DNA of 64,000 nucleotides, taken from NCBI GenBank assembly GCA_024684035.1, contig JAIKXQ010000031.1, positions 1-64,000 of the forward strand, written 5' to 3'. The notes beneath the pieces were generated by a model. The model was not told the DNA's origin and searched no databases. It was given only the letters and a program-made list of their open reading frames with translations. Below are positions 42,538 through 52,611 of the stretch, one piece after another. This stretch comes from Eubacterium sp. (GTDB lineage: Bacteria; Bacillota; Clostridia; Lachnospirales; Lachnospiraceae). Made by a program: the position numbers and the translations under genes. Positions within the stretch are counted from its first letter, which is position 1, and each line of letters begins with the position of its first letter.

Positions 42538-42570
42538 TTTTCGAATTAGCTTGCGATAAGCGCAATTATA

Positions 42571-42605
42571 AACAGCCCATCATGCTTGCATGATGGGCTG
42601 TTTTT
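42571..42605 (+). terminator. Intrinsic terminator after tuf
   Basis: Perfect stem CAGCCCATCATGC / GCATGATGGGCTG followed by TTTTT. Confidence 0.92.
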
Positions 42606-42722
42606 GAATGCAAAAATGCATTAATAATGTAAAGAAATATGGAGAAGTTGGCGATATACTTATATATCGTAAAAAAGACGTGGCATTCACGGGGAAGTAT
42701 TCTCGGAACAGGAGACACAGAT

Positions 42723-43886
42723 ATGCCGGATATAAACTTAAAGCTGTATTATTTACTGATCATCGTCATCGCATTGATGGTTCTAATAATTATATACTCC
42801 AAGACTAATGAGAATATCGGTAATAAACGTGAGGTCAATGCCTTCAAGGGCATGTTGATCTGTTTTATGATTTATACCTGCGGGGATCTTCGTCTTCTCT
42901 TTGATGATTTCTACACGCTGCTACCGAGGGTTGTCGTTCTCTTTATCGTGGGCACAGGATTTCTGGCTATGAGTGGCGCCTGCTATTACTGGCTGGCGTA
43001 TGTCTTGTCCGGCAGTAGTTATAAGTCGAAGAATGTGGCCATGATTTTGGCTCAGATACCGATGGCGATAGTGGCCATGCTGGTATATTCACCGCTGTAC
43101 ACTGTCGTGTACGAAGTGACGGATGTTCCGAGGTTTAGGCCGGCGTTGATGCTGATCGTTTTTTTGGATTATATCTACCTCATTTGTGCAACCGTAATTT
43201 CGCTCCGCAAGTATTTCCGTGAGAAGCACAAACTGGAGCGCGGGAGATACCTGGCGCAGATCTTCTATATTCTGTTTTATACGCTGAGTGGATGGATCAT
43301 GGGGTATTTCCTGAACATCCCGACAATCGAATTGTGTATGATGCCGGTGGTTCTGAAACTGTTTATTGATCTTCAGGATTCCAGGATTTATACGGATGCG
43401 TTGACGCGGCTCGATAACAGAAGAAGGATCAGTGAGTACATCGACAAGGAGCTGCTGACCTGCAGTGTGGAGAAGCCTCTGACCCTGATCATGATTGATA
43501 TTGATTTCTTCAAAAGTGTCAATGATGTCCTTGGACATGATGTGGGAGACGAGGTTCTCGTTTCTTTTTCCAAAGCATTGAGTAATCTGACATCAACGAA
43601 GTATGCCCGGGCGGCCAGATGGGGCGGCGATGAATTCATCGTTGCGGGAAAGGAAGCCGGTCTCGTGGATGACTTTAGGGAGAGGTTGACGCAGGAACTG
43701 GAAAAGGAGTCCAATCTTAATTTTATCCCCATGTTCAGCGTGGGAAGTTATACCTGCATTTCCTCCGAGATTTCCGTGAAGCGAGCTCTTGAGGTGGCAG
43801 ATGCGGAATTATATAAGGACAAGGCTGAGCAGCACAAGAATGAATTGCAATTCCAGAGCATGCTCAAGAGTTTGAAAAAGAGATAG
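42723..43886 (+). CDS. Membrane diguanylate cyclase (GGDEF protein)
   Basis: A 387-residue protein; CAGGAGA precedes the ATG at 42723. Six or so membrane helices occupy residues 5-215 ('LYYLLIIVIALMVLIIIYS' is the first). The GGDEF domain follows: 'DALTRLDNRRRISEYI', 'MIDIDFFKSVNDVLGHDVGD' and 'ARWGGDEF', so the active site is intact. No RxxD product-inhibition site is obvious at the usual position. It probably makes cyclic di-GMP in response to a membrane signal. The gene lies alone between terminators; a link to motility or to the enzymes downstream is only suggested by position. Confidence 0.92.
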   Translation: MPDINLKLYYLLIIVIALMVLIIIYSKTNENIGNKREVNAFKGMLICFMIYTCGDLRLLFDDFYTLLPRVVVLFIVGTGFLAMSGACYYWLAYVLSGSSYKSKNVAMILAQIPMAIVAMLVYSPLYTVVYEVTDVPRFRPALMLIVFLDYIYLICATVISLRKYFREKHKLERGRYLAQIFYILFYTLSGWIMGYFLNIPTIELCMMPVVLKLFIDLQDSRIYTDALTRLDNRRRISEYIDKELLTCSVEKPLTLIMIDIDFFKSVNDVLGHDVGDEVLVSFSKALSNLTSTKYARAARWGGDEFIVAGKEAGLVDDFRERLTQELEKESNLNFIPMFSVGSYTCISSEISVKRALEVADAELYKDKAEQHKNELQFQSMLKSLKKR

Positions 43887-43909
43887 AAAACGAATAGATA
43901 GAATGATTC

Positions 43910-43949
43910 ATCGGCAAAAATGTGTTCCACGCGTTTTTGCCGATTTTTG
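43910..43949 (+). terminator. Intrinsic terminator after the GGDEF gene
   Basis: Stem ATCGGCAAAAA / TTTTTGCCGAT followed by TTTTG. The following 220 bp before the GH5 gene are AT-rich, with a TATAAT at 44135-44140 but no good -35. Confidence 0.85.
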
Positions 43950-44170
43950 TGTAGAGGAAAAGGCTTCGGGGGCATATCATGTTTTTTACGAAAATCTCAA
44001 GCTGGTTACGAAAACCTATACCTTAATAATATGATATTTCATGAAAAAATTACTAAAAATATCGAAATTGCACAACTAATTTGGATCATTGTGGTAAAAT
44101 TAATTGCATAGAACGAAATATGGTGCAATTGCTGTATAATGTTCTGAAAATTCTATATGGAGGGGAAAAC

Positions 44171-46666
44171 ATGAAACGAACACGGAAACTATTGGCAATC
44201 CTGCTCGCACTGGCGGTGGTTCTGACTACTGCGCAGTTCGGAAGCAGCAGTGCCTGGGCCGCGGATGCGGACAAGGGCGCGAAAGCTGAGACCGGCACAG
44301 AGAAAGAAACGGTCCAGTACAAGCAGGAAAAGAACACACGCAAGATTCAGCCGTTCACAGAGTATTCTTCACAGGAATATGTGGAACTTATGGGCCGCGG
44401 CTGGAACCTTGGAAACAGCTTCGACGCTGTCGACACCACACCGGGAATTGAGGATACCGGTGAGCGCGCATGGGGAAACCCGGAAGTAACAAAGGATCTG
44501 ATCAACACGGTCATCAAGAAGGGCTTCAAGTCCATCCGTATGCCTCTGACTCTCTGGAAGAGATATGATGAGAACTACACCATCGATCCAAACTGGCTGA
44601 AGAGATATCGTGAGGTTGTAGACTGGGCTACCAGTCAGGGTATCTATGTCATGGTCAACATTCACCATGATTCCTGGATCTGGCTCAAAGACTGGGACGG
44701 TAGCACTTCATCTCCTGAGTACAAGGGCTTTATCAAACTCTGGGAGCAGTTGGCAGACTACTTCAAAGACGAGTCTGAGCTGGTGTCCTTTGAGACCATC
44801 AACGAGCCGCAGTTCAACAAAGTGAATGAGATTGAGAAGCTGGACAAGATCAACCGCGCAGCTGTGGATACCATCCGTAAGAGCGGTGGAAACAACGACA
44901 AGCGAATGATCATCATTCCTACACTGAACACAGAGGCAAGCCAGGACAACCTGAACCGTCTGAACTGGTCCTTCCTGTCCGGCTATCCCAACGATCCGAA
45001 CCTGATCGTAACTATTCACTATTACAGTGAGTGGCTCTTCAGCTCTAACCTCGGACGTACCATGTTCGATGAGCTTCTTCGTCCGGATGACGAGACAGAG
45101 AAGACTCCAAGAGAATATGCGAAGGCAATGTTCGACAGACTGAAAGAATCCCTGACCGACAAGGGCTACGGCGTAATCATCGGTGAGTACGGTCTGCTCG
45201 GAAACGACGCCGGCACCGATGTCCTGGAACTTGGCGAGGAGTTGAAGTACTATGAGTACATCAATTACCTGGCTGATCAGTACAAGATCTGTATCATGGT
45301 ATGGGACAACGGACAGTTTCTGCACAGAACGAAATATTACTGGCAGCTTGAGCGTCTCGGAGAGATGCTTGAGAAGAGCATGACAGAGAGATCTTCCTAC
45401 GCCTCAGGTCTGGATATGATCTATCTCAAAGACGACAAGAGCGACGATATCAAGATCCCGCTCACACTGAACGGAAACACATTCAAAGGCATCAAAGGCC
45501 TTACCGAAGGAAAAGAGTACACCTACGACAAGACAAGCGCAACCATCACCCTGAAGGCTTCCTATGTGAATAAAGCATATGACGCCATGAAAAAGGATGA
45601 GTACGGATATGCTGCTGACCTTGTATTCCAGTTCAGCGCAGGCTGCGACTGGCATCAGTATCTGGTGAAATACGGAAAACCGGTATATAATCCTGAGAAC
45701 GAGAAAGTTGAGGGATCTGTATCCGGCGGAATCACAATTCCTGTAAACTACAACTCTGCAAGAATCGAGCAGGTTTCCATCTTCCAGAACGGCGGTCTCA
45801 TCGGACCCAACTCCAGCTGGTGGAAATACCTCGAGTGCGGAAACAGCTATCGTCCGGATTACACCAACGGAACCCTTCTTCTGAAGACACAGACCTTTGA
45901 GGGAGAGCGCCCGGCAAAAGACGGAGAGATCGTTCTTCTCATCAAGTATGTGGACGGTCAGAGAGATTTCATCAGCTACACCAAGAAGGGCGACAAGCTC
46001 ACCTTCAACGGTGTCAAAGAAATGGGAGAGATCGAGGATCCGGTATTCAGCAGCAAGGTGCTGATCTACCTTGGTGAGACAGAGATGCCCGACGACTACC
46101 ATGTAGAAGATGCACAGATTTACTACAACGGCTGGGGAACAAATACAGAGAAGCTCCTCAAAGACACCACCTGGGCAGCTCCTATTGAGATTGTCACAGA
46201 CAAAGTAGACAAGGGTGTCATCGGCTACTTCATGGATCGCTATGACAAGAGAGTGCTCAACTGCTTCGATCTCGCCATTGTTGAGAGACCGGTCGTAAGT
46301 GATGTAGAGGTAGAGGCCGGCGAGACAGCGGCATCCGAGATCACAGGCGTTATGGAGCCGGAGTGGAACTCACCGGTAACTGTAACTTACGATGTAAAGG
46401 ATGACACCGTCGCAACCGTAGATGACGAGGGAAATGTCTTCGGAAGAAAGAAAGGTACCACAAAGCTTCTGGTCACTGTAACACAGTGGGGAAGAACCGA
46501 CACCTTCGAGGGAACGATTACCGTAACCGGCGATAAGGTGATCACACCTACCCCGGGACCGACATCTACACCGACACCGAAGCCTACGGCAAAACCGAAG
46601 GTAAAGAAAGCATACAAGGATCTGGATCTCGACGGAACGATCGCATCCGGCAAAATCCTGCCGTAA
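44171..46666 (+). CDS. Secreted GH5 endoglucanase with accessory C-terminal modules
   Basis: An 831-residue secreted enzyme. The signal peptide ends near 'SSAWA'. The catalytic GH5 domain spans about 55-410: 'GRGWNLGNSFDA', acid/base E212 in 'ETINEPQF', 'HYYSEW' and nucleophile E339 in 'IIGEYGLLG'. It is expected to cleave beta-1,4-glucan in cellulose or related polymers. An X2/CBM46-like module ('KIPLTLNGNTFKGIKGL') and another beta module follow, then a Big_2-like domain ('TVATVDDEGNVFGRKKGT') and a Thr-Pro linker. The protein stops with 'AYKDLDLDGTIASGKILP', which resembles the first residues of the CBM35-like module in the next gene, so a C-terminal module may have been lost. GGAGGGG precedes the ATG. 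Confidence 0.9.
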   Translation: MKRTRKLLAILLALAVVLTTAQFGSSSAWAADADKGAKAETGTEKETVQYKQEKNTRKIQPFTEYSSQEYVELMGRGWNLGNSFDAVDTTPGIEDTGERAWGNPEVTKDLINTVIKKGFKSIRMPLTLWKRYDENYTIDPNWLKRYREVVDWATSQGIYVMVNIHHDSWIWLKDWDGSTSSPEYKGFIKLWEQLADYFKDESELVSFETINEPQFNKVNEIEKLDKINRAAVDTIRKSGGNNDKRMIIIPTLNTEASQDNLNRLNWSFLSGYPNDPNLIVTIHYYSEWLFSSNLGRTMFDELLRPDDETEKTPREYAKAMFDRLKESLTDKGYGVIIGEYGLLGNDAGTDVLELGEELKYYEYINYLADQYKICIMVWDNGQFLHRTKYYWQLERLGEMLEKSMTERSSYASGLDMIYLKDDKSDDIKIPLTLNGNTFKGIKGLTEGKEYTYDKTSATITLKASYVNKAYDAMKKDEYGYAADLVFQFSAGCDWHQYLVKYGKPVYNPENEKVEGSVSGGITIPVNYNSARIEQVSIFQNGGLIGPNSSWWKYLECGNSYRPDYTNGTLLLKTQTFEGERPAKDGEIVLLIKYVDGQRDFISYTKKGDKLTFNGVKEMGEIEDPVFSSKVLIYLGETEMPDDYHVEDAQIYYNGWGTNTEKLLKDTTWAAPIEIVTDKVDKGVIGYFMDRYDKRVLNCFDLAIVERPVVSDVEVEAGETAASEITGVMEPEWNSPVTVTYDVKDDTVATVDDEGNVFGRKKGTTKLLVTVTQWGRTDTFEGTITVTGDKVITPTPGPTSTPTPKPTAKPKVKKAYKDLDLDGTIASGKILP

Positions 46667-46832
46667 TCAAAAGCCGGGGAGCACGAATGAACCAGCGTAT
46701 CCCTGACAATCAAAGCATCGCTTCTTCCGGCGGAAGAACCAGCCGCCCGGAAGGAAAGTGGTGAATAATACAAAGAGAAAAACTGAATAAAGAGATTAAT
46801 ACCTGAAACATAATACATAACCGAACACGTTT

Positions 46833-46870
46833 AAGCCGGCACCTGCATTTCGCAGGTGCCGGCTTATTTT
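46833..46870 (+). terminator. Intrinsic terminator after the GH5 gene
   Basis: Perfect stem AAGCCGGCACCTGC / GCAGGTGCCGGCTT then ATTTT. The stretch 46871-47255 is AT-rich and contains the promoter below but no gene. Confidence 0.85.
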
Positions 46871-47079
46871 GGACTGTCGCCAGATACGTTCAAATTTACT
46901 ATCATCTTTGTGAAAATTTATCGTTTTGTCAATATTGCGAAATACTTTTTTTATATTTAATGTTCTTTTTGACATATTTCTGCGTGAAAAAAGTGCTAAT
47001 CATTTCGTGAGTTCGTGAAAAACCCGTGGCGCGCAGCTGTACGCAATTAACAAAATATGATACGAAAACAAATGACGCA

Positions 47080-47108
47080 TTGACACAAAACTAACAAAAA
47101 TGTTAAAT
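47080..47108 (+). promoter_or_regulatory. Promoter of the pectin enzyme gene
   Basis: TTGACA at 47080-47085 and TTAAAT at 47103-47108 with a 17-bp spacer. The leader is about 140 bases. Confidence 0.6.
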
Positions 47109-47255
47109 TATATGTAAATATATCATATTGTGCCGCAAACAGAAACAATAACATCAAGAATCTGCACAAAACATCAAAAAACGTTCCTGCGGCGGCGGTT
47201 TTCGTATACCGGGGAAAGAGGGTCTGAACCGGCGTACAGATTGTATGGGGTGTAA

Positions 47256-50200
47256 ATGAGAAAGAGAAGTTTTTGGAGAAGGGCGGCTGCCTTACTGGCG
47301 GCTGCAGTTGTGGGATGCACGTCTGTAGGTGCGGGAATGGAGGCCGGCACGCGGACGGCAGAGGCTGCTACTGGAAATTACATGGTGGAACACCTGGACA
47401 GGGGAATCGCTGCCTTCGGAACGGGCAAGGGTATGCTGGTGAGCTGGCGGGTGCTGGCGAACGATCCGGCAGATGCGATATACCGTCTGTACAGAGATGG
47501 TCGGTTGATTTATACAAGCCAGAGCGGGCAGGCTACCTGCTTTTTGGATGCAGAAGGACAGAGTTCTTCCGTTTACCGGGTGGATACCCTTGCGGGCGGA
47601 ACTGTGACCGGATCGGATACCTGCACACTCAAGAGCGGAACGGGTTACTTGGATATTCCGCTTTCACAGCCGGGATCGAATTACTCACCCAATGACTGTT
47701 CCTGCGGAGACGTGGACGGAGATGGGCAGTACGAGCTGATTCTCAAGTGGGATCCGAGCAATTCTCAGGACAATTCAAAGTCCGGTTATACGGACAAGGT
47801 GTTTATCGACTGCTACAGGCTCACGGGAGAGCGGCTGTGGCGGATTGACCTTGGGAGAAACATCCGCGCGGGACAGCATTACACGCAGTTCCTGGTGGCG
47901 GATTTTGATCTGGACGGCAAGGCGGAGATGACCTGTAAGACAGCGGACGGAACGGTGGATGGAACCGGAAAGGTGATCGGCAACGCCTCCGCAGACTACA
48001 GAAACAGCAGCGGCTATGTGCTGAGCGGACCGGAATACTACACCCTTTTCGACGGAGAGACGGGAAAAGCCCTGGATACCGTGGATTACCCTTATCCCAG
48101 AGGAGATGTGAGAAAGTGGGGAGACAAGTATGGAAACCGTGTTGACCGTTTTCTGGGAGCAGTATGCTATCTGGACGGTGTCCATCCCAGTGCGGTGACG
48201 GTCAGAGGCTACTACACCAGAATGACGGCTGCGGCCTTCGATGTGCGCGGAAAAAAACTGGTGCGACGCTGGGGTTTTGACACCGGAAACAACTCTTCCG
48301 CCAAAGGTTACGGAAACGGCAACCACAACGCCATGCCTGCGGATGTGGACGGCGACGGAAAGCAGGAACTGGTTCTGGGAGGCGTCTGTCTGGATGATAA
48401 CGGAACGGCTCTCTGGTGTACGGGAAAAGGACACGGAGACGCTTTGCACGTGGGAGATCTGGATCCCGACAGACCCGGCCTGGAGGCCTTTGTCTGTCAC
48501 GAGGTTTCACCCTACGGTATCAGTCTTCTGGATGCGAAGAACGGCTCTGTGATCTGGCACAGGAACGGTTCCAATGATACCGGAAGGTGCTGCGCGGACA
48601 ACATCACGGCAGATGTAAAGGGCTCCCTCTACTGGGGACTCGGATACGATGTCGTGGACAGCGCCGGAAAAACGGTGGCTTCCAACCGGCCGTCCATCAA
48701 CTTCCTGATTCACTGGGACGGAGATCTGGAGAGGGAACTGCTGGATGGAAACACAATCACGAAGTACTCGGTAAAAGGCGGCGCCTCTGCTGTTTTTACG
48801 GCAGATGGCTGTGAATCCAACAACAGCACGAAGTCCGTGCCCTGCCTGACAGCGGATCTCTTCGGAGACTGGAGAGAAGAGCTGGTAATGAGAACGAGTG
48901 ACAATAAACATCTGCGGATTTATGCGACGCCGGAGAGTACACAGTACAGAATGACGACCCTGATGCAGGATCCTCAGTATCGTATGCAGGTGGCAGCGGA
49001 GCAGAGCGGCTATAATCAGCCGGCACATCAGAGCTTTTATCTTGGCTCGGATCGCTCCCTTCCGGAGCGCACGCCGGTGAATGTACTTGGGGTGACAGCG
49101 TCCGGAGCAAAGGCTACGCCGACACCGACAGTTGCGCCTTCTTCCGGAGATGGACTCAGGAACGGCGCGGTGATGGACACCACAAAGGCCTATATGATCC
49201 GGAACCGGAATTCCGGCCTGTACCTGGATGTGAAGGACGGCATCTGCGCCGAGGGAACCAATGTTATTCAGTGGGGCGGCGATCCGTCTAAACCGCAGAC
49301 GAATCAGGTCTGGTATCTGAGAGAGGTGAACTGGGGCTACTATTACATATATTCTGCCCTGGATGACGGAAATACCTATCTTCTGAACTGTGCAAACGGC
49401 AATAACGGCACCAATATCGATATTCAGAAGGATCACGGGTATTCCACCACATATTTCAAGTTTGTGGACAACGGGGATGCCTCTTATGAAATTGTAACGA
49501 GGGCTTCCAGGGATAAGTCCTGTGTGGAGATCGGAAATGCCCTGAAGACGGCAGGAAGCAATGTACAGCAGTATCAGTGGAACGATCACGATTGCCAGAA
49601 GTGGGAGCTGGTACCGGTGGAATTCGGTGAGGCGAAGACACCTACAGCGACGCCAAAGCCGACGAATACACCTGTGCCTACGGCGACATCGGCTCCGACT
49701 CCGACAGCTGCACCGGCAGCTACGGCGACACCGGTTCCGACAGCGACGAAAAAGCCCACGAGCACGCCTGTGCCCACTCCGAAAGTGACAACCGGTCCGA
49801 CACCCACAGCAAACCCGGCGCCGCCGGATGCGGATGGAAACCGGGTGGGGGCAGAGATGGACACAACGAAGGCCTATATGATTCGCAACGTCAACTCCGG
49901 ACGCTACATGGAGGTAGAGAACGGCGAGGCAAAGGCAGGTGCCAATGTGGATCAGTGGGGCGGCGATCCTTCTGCACCCCTGCAGCATCAGGTATGGTTT
50001 CTGAGGGAAGTGAACTGGGGCTATTATTATATTTACTCCGCTTTAGGTGACGGAAACACCTATCTGCTGGACTGCGCAAACGCAAATGACGGCACGAATA
50101 TCAACATTGCCGAGAAGAACGGATACAGCAATCAGTACTTCAAGTTCGTGGACAACCACAACGGCACCTATGAGATCGTAACCAGATCCTCCAGGGATAA

Positions 50201-51533
50201 ATCCTGCGTGGAAATCGGAAGCGCCCGGATGACCGCGGGAGGAAATGTACAGCAGTATCAGTGGAATGATCACGATTGTCAGAAGTGGGAGCTGATTCCG
50301 GTGACCTACGGAAAACAGAAAGTGCGTTACACGGATCTGGATCTTGAGGAGGAGTTCTCCGGAAAGGGCAGCCTGATTCCCGGGCGCGCATCACAGGGAA
50401 AGACGGATACGCAGGTTGCAGCCTCCGGCAGTCTTTTTGCCATCGATCAGAATTACACCGAGGGTGTCGAGGAGACGACAAACGCAGGTTTCACGGGACG
50501 TGCCTACCTGAATCTGGACAACAAAGTTGGAAGCTCTGTGGAATGGCGGATCAATGTTCCGGAGGAGGGCAACTATCTCTGTACCTTCCGTCACGCAAAC
50601 GGAACCACCGTTGACCGCAAGATGAAAGTCAGGGTGAACGGGGGAACAGACGTCTGGATGCAGAGTTTTTCCGGAACAGGAGCCTGGACCCAGTGGAAGG
50701 AGCGTTCGATCGTTCTTCCACTCCGCAAGGGAATCAATGCAGTGGCTATGACTTCTGTCACCTCCGACGGAGGACCGAACTTCGACTTCCTTAGTTACGA
50801 GTGGACGGATGAGCCGGTGCCGGAACCCTATGTGGAACCTTCTCCGTCGCCGACAGAGAAGCCGGATCCGACGAAGTCCCGCACCATCTGGATCGCAGGA
50901 GACTCCACGGTACAGACCTATTCATCCAGATATGCACCTCAGCAGGGCTGGGGCGCACACCTGGCGGACTTCATTCCTTCCAATAACCGGGTGAACAATC
51001 ACGCCATGGCGGGACGGAGCTCCAAGAGCTTTGTGGAAGAGGGAAGACTGCAGACCATTCTGGATCAGATCCAGCCGGGAGATTATCTGCTGGTGCAGTT
51101 CGGAATCAATGATTCCGCCTCTACCAAAACAGAGCGCTATGCGCCGCCCTGTGGAAAAATTCCGGGAACTGCAGGAAGCTATGAGTACTACATGGAACAG
51201 TTCATCAAGGGGGCGCTGGATCGAGGAGCGAAGCCGATCATTGTGACTACGGTCATCGGCCTCAAGGCCACGACCAACGGCGTCTTCCGTGGAACCTACG
51301 GAAGATGGTGCGACGCCTGCAGAAGACTGGCCGAGTACTACAGGGTTCCGCTGGTGGATCTGAATACGCTCTCCGCGGATCATTACAACCAGGTGGGCTA
51401 CAATGAAGCCTACACCTACCATATGATCTCCACCGGAAACGGGAATACGGATCAGACCCATTTTACGGAAAAAGGCGCGAAGGCCATCGCGAAGCTGGTG
51501 GCTGATGATCTGAAACGTCAGGGACTGGTATAA
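47256..51533 (+). CDS. Multimodular pectin enzyme: PL11 rhamnogalacturonan lyase, two ricin-type modules, CBM35-like module, CE12-like acetylesterase
   Basis: A 1425-residue secreted protein. After a signal peptide (cut near 'TRTAEA'), residues 35-620 are a PL11 lyase with the beta-propeller motifs 'GDVDGDGQYELILKWDPS' and 'DFDLDGKAEM', which bind calcium; it cleaves the rhamnogalacturonan-I backbone. Two ricin-type lectin modules (about 632-785 and 861-1020) have 'QVWYLREVNWGYYYIYSAL' in near-identical form and are joined by a Thr-Pro-Ala linker. A CBM35-like module covers about 1023-1190. Residues 1208-1425 are an SGNH esterase: 'IAGDSTVQ', 'MAGRSSKSF', 'GINDSA' and 'DQTHFTEKGA' supply Ser, Gly, Asn and Asp-His. 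It probably removes acetyl groups that block the lyase. No surface anchor is seen. Confidence 0.93.
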   Translation: MRKRSFWRRAAALLAAAVVGCTSVGAGMEAGTRTAEAATGNYMVEHLDRGIAAFGTGKGMLVSWRVLANDPADAIYRLYRDGRLIYTSQSGQATCFLDAEGQSSSVYRVDTLAGGTVTGSDTCTLKSGTGYLDIPLSQPGSNYSPNDCSCGDVDGDGQYELILKWDPSNSQDNSKSGYTDKVFIDCYRLTGERLWRIDLGRNIRAGQHYTQFLVADFDLDGKAEMTCKTADGTVDGTGKVIGNASADYRNSSGYVLSGPEYYTLFDGETGKALDTVDYPYPRGDVRKWGDKYGNRVDRFLGAVCYLDGVHPSAVTVRGYYTRMTAAAFDVRGKKLVRRWGFDTGNNSSAKGYGNGNHNAMPADVDGDGKQELVLGGVCLDDNGTALWCTGKGHGDALHVGDLDPDRPGLEAFVCHEVSPYGISLLDAKNGSVIWHRNGSNDTGRCCADNITADVKGSLYWGLGYDVVDSAGKTVASNRPSINFLIHWDGDLERELLDGNTITKYSVKGGASAVFTADGCESNNSTKSVPCLTADLFGDWREELVMRTSDNKHLRIYATPESTQYRMTTLMQDPQYRMQVAAEQSGYNQPAHQSFYLGSDRSLPERTPVNVLGVTASGAKATPTPTVAPSSGDGLRNGAVMDTTKAYMIRNRNSGLYLDVKDGICAEGTNVIQWGGDPSKPQTNQVWYLREVNWGYYYIYSALDDGNTYLLNCANGNNGTNIDIQKDHGYSTTYFKFVDNGDASYEIVTRASRDKSCVEIGNALKTAGSNVQQYQWNDHDCQKWELVPVEFGEAKTPTATPKPTNTPVPTATSAPTPTAAPAATATPVPTATKKPTSTPVPTPKVTTGPTPTANPAPPDADGNRVGAEMDTTKAYMIRNVNSGRYMEVENGEAKAGANVDQWGGDPSAPLQHQVWFLREVNWGYYYIYSALGDGNTYLLDCANANDGTNINIAEKNGYSNQYFKFVDNHNGTYEIVTRSSRDKSCVEIGSARMTAGGNVQQYQWNDHDCQKWELIPVTYGKQKVRYTDLDLEEEFSGKGSLIPGRASQGKTDTQVAASGSLFAIDQNYTEGVEETTNAGFTGRAYLNLDNKVGSSVEWRINVPEEGNYLCTFRHANGTTVDRKMKVRVNGGTDVWMQSFSGTGAWTQWKERSIVLPLRKGINAVAMTSVTSDGGPNFDFLSYEWTDEPVPEPYVEPSPSPTEKPDPTKSRTIWIAGDSTVQTYSSRYAPQQGWGAHLADFIPSNNRVNNHAMAGRSSKSFVEEGRLQTILDQIQPGDYLLVQFGINDSASTKTERYAPPCGKIPGTAGSYEYYMEQFIKGALDRGAKPIIVTTVIGLKATTNGVFRGTYGRWCDACRRLAEYYRVPLVDLNTLSADHYNQVGYNEAYTYHMISTGNGNTDQTHFTEKGAKAIAKLVADDLKRQGLV

Positions 51534-51550
51534 CAGAGACGGATTATAAA

Positions 51551-51597
51551 AAAGACGACTGCCGCATGAGGTTATTCTCATGCGGCAGTCGTCTTTG
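51551..51597. terminator. Bidirectional terminator between the pectin enzyme and the nuclease gene
   Basis: Perfect 20-bp stem beginning AAAGACGACTGCCGCATGAG, with T-rich flanks on the minus strand and TTT on the plus strand. Confidence 0.9.
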
Positions 51598-51644
51598 GGT
51601 CAGTGGGATTAAAATCCCACTTGCGTACGTATTCATATCTTGCG

Positions 51645-52283
51645 TCAGGCAGTTTTGTTTGTCAGCTCTTCGATCCGCTTTAAGGCAGAGACAGAATCAA
51701 GTCCGTAATCCTCGTGTAATTCCTGTACAAGTTGGTCTACGGATACGTTATGTTTTAGAGCATAGCAGATGATTGCGTCAATGGTTGCTTCTCTTGAATA
51801 CTCCTTTGCGTATTCTTCCATAATTTTACACATACTCTCCCGTCCTCCTTCCGTCTCTTTGATTGTTTTGACTGCTTTTGTTAAACAAGGGAATTTAGGA
51901 TCATCATCTGAAATATATACAACATATACTTCCGGGATTTCTGAATAATCCTTTCCGGTATCAGAGTCTTTTACCGTAATCATGGATGCATTGTAACGAG
52001 CCCGCTTGAGGTGGTTATCGTTGTCAGACCGCTGAACTTCAACATTACATTTTGCTCCGTTGCCAAGGATACAAAGTGCATCAAGGCGGACGGAATGTCC
52101 GTAGAGGTTGCGTTCATCCGATTGCACGATTACATCCTCAACAATTAGATCTTCATCATCCAGAATCAGACGAAGCATTTCCTGGTCAAATGGGATATCC
52201 CTTGCCAGGACTTCGAAAAAAATATCATCGATGGGGCGATATCGGTTGATTTTCTCAATCTTCTGTTCAAGGCTTAAATGCAT
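51645..52283 (-). CDS. PD-(D/E)XK nuclease-family protein (Rpn/transposase-like)
   Basis: A 212-residue protein. 'IDDIFFEVLARDIPFDQEML' at the N-terminus and the catalytic-type 'VRLDALCILGNGAKCNVEVQ' (Asp then Glu-x-Gln) fit the Rpn or PDDEXK-family 'transposase' proteins that are common in multiple copies in Lachnospiraceae. The C-terminal half has the helical 'ATIDAIICYALKHNVSVDQL' of this group. They are thought to act as nucleases in recombination or defence; the function is not settled. AAGGAAAGGA lies before the ATG. No inverted repeats or target duplications are visible, so I do not call a mobile element. Confidence 0.8.
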   Translation of the reverse strand: MHLSLEQKIEKINRYRPIDDIFFEVLARDIPFDQEMLRLILDDEDLIVEDVIVQSDERNLYGHSVRLDALCILGNGAKCNVEVQRSDNDNHLKRARYNASMITVKDSDTGKDYSEIPEVYVVYISDDDPKFPCLTKAVKTIKETEGGRESMCKIMEEYAKEYSREATIDAIICYALKHNVSVDQLVQELHEDYGLDSVSALKRIEELTNKTA

Positions 52284-52611
52284 ATTTTCCTTTCCTTATT
52301 CAAAATAATACTACAAGTGACTCGGTTTGAAAAGTTTCTATACTGTGTGTGGATTTCAGAGGAACTCTCTCTGTGGACTAAGCATATGAATTGAGAAGAG
52401 GAGTGGGATAGATATCTGCTATATAAAAAAGAAATGTATATATTGAAGATGACATGTTTATACGATAAAAATTCTTATAAGTAAATATTTGCCTCAAAAA
52501 TAGAGTAAGGAATGTTTTGTAAAAAAACAGACAAGTACGATGCAGTATATTGGCATCACAGAAACATAAGTCATTTTAGATTGTTTAGGGATTTTCGAAA
52601 GGAGAAATCTT
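52284..52611. other. AT-rich intergenic region
   Basis: 328 bp, very AT-rich, between a divergent pair. It must hold the promoters of both flanking genes. No RNA gene or repeat is recognised. Confidence 0.5.

Noticed and set aside
48507-49988. A 493-codon minus-strand frame in the pectin enzyme gene
   Set aside because: Arg/Cys-rich shadow produced by the repetitive Thr-Pro-Ala linker.
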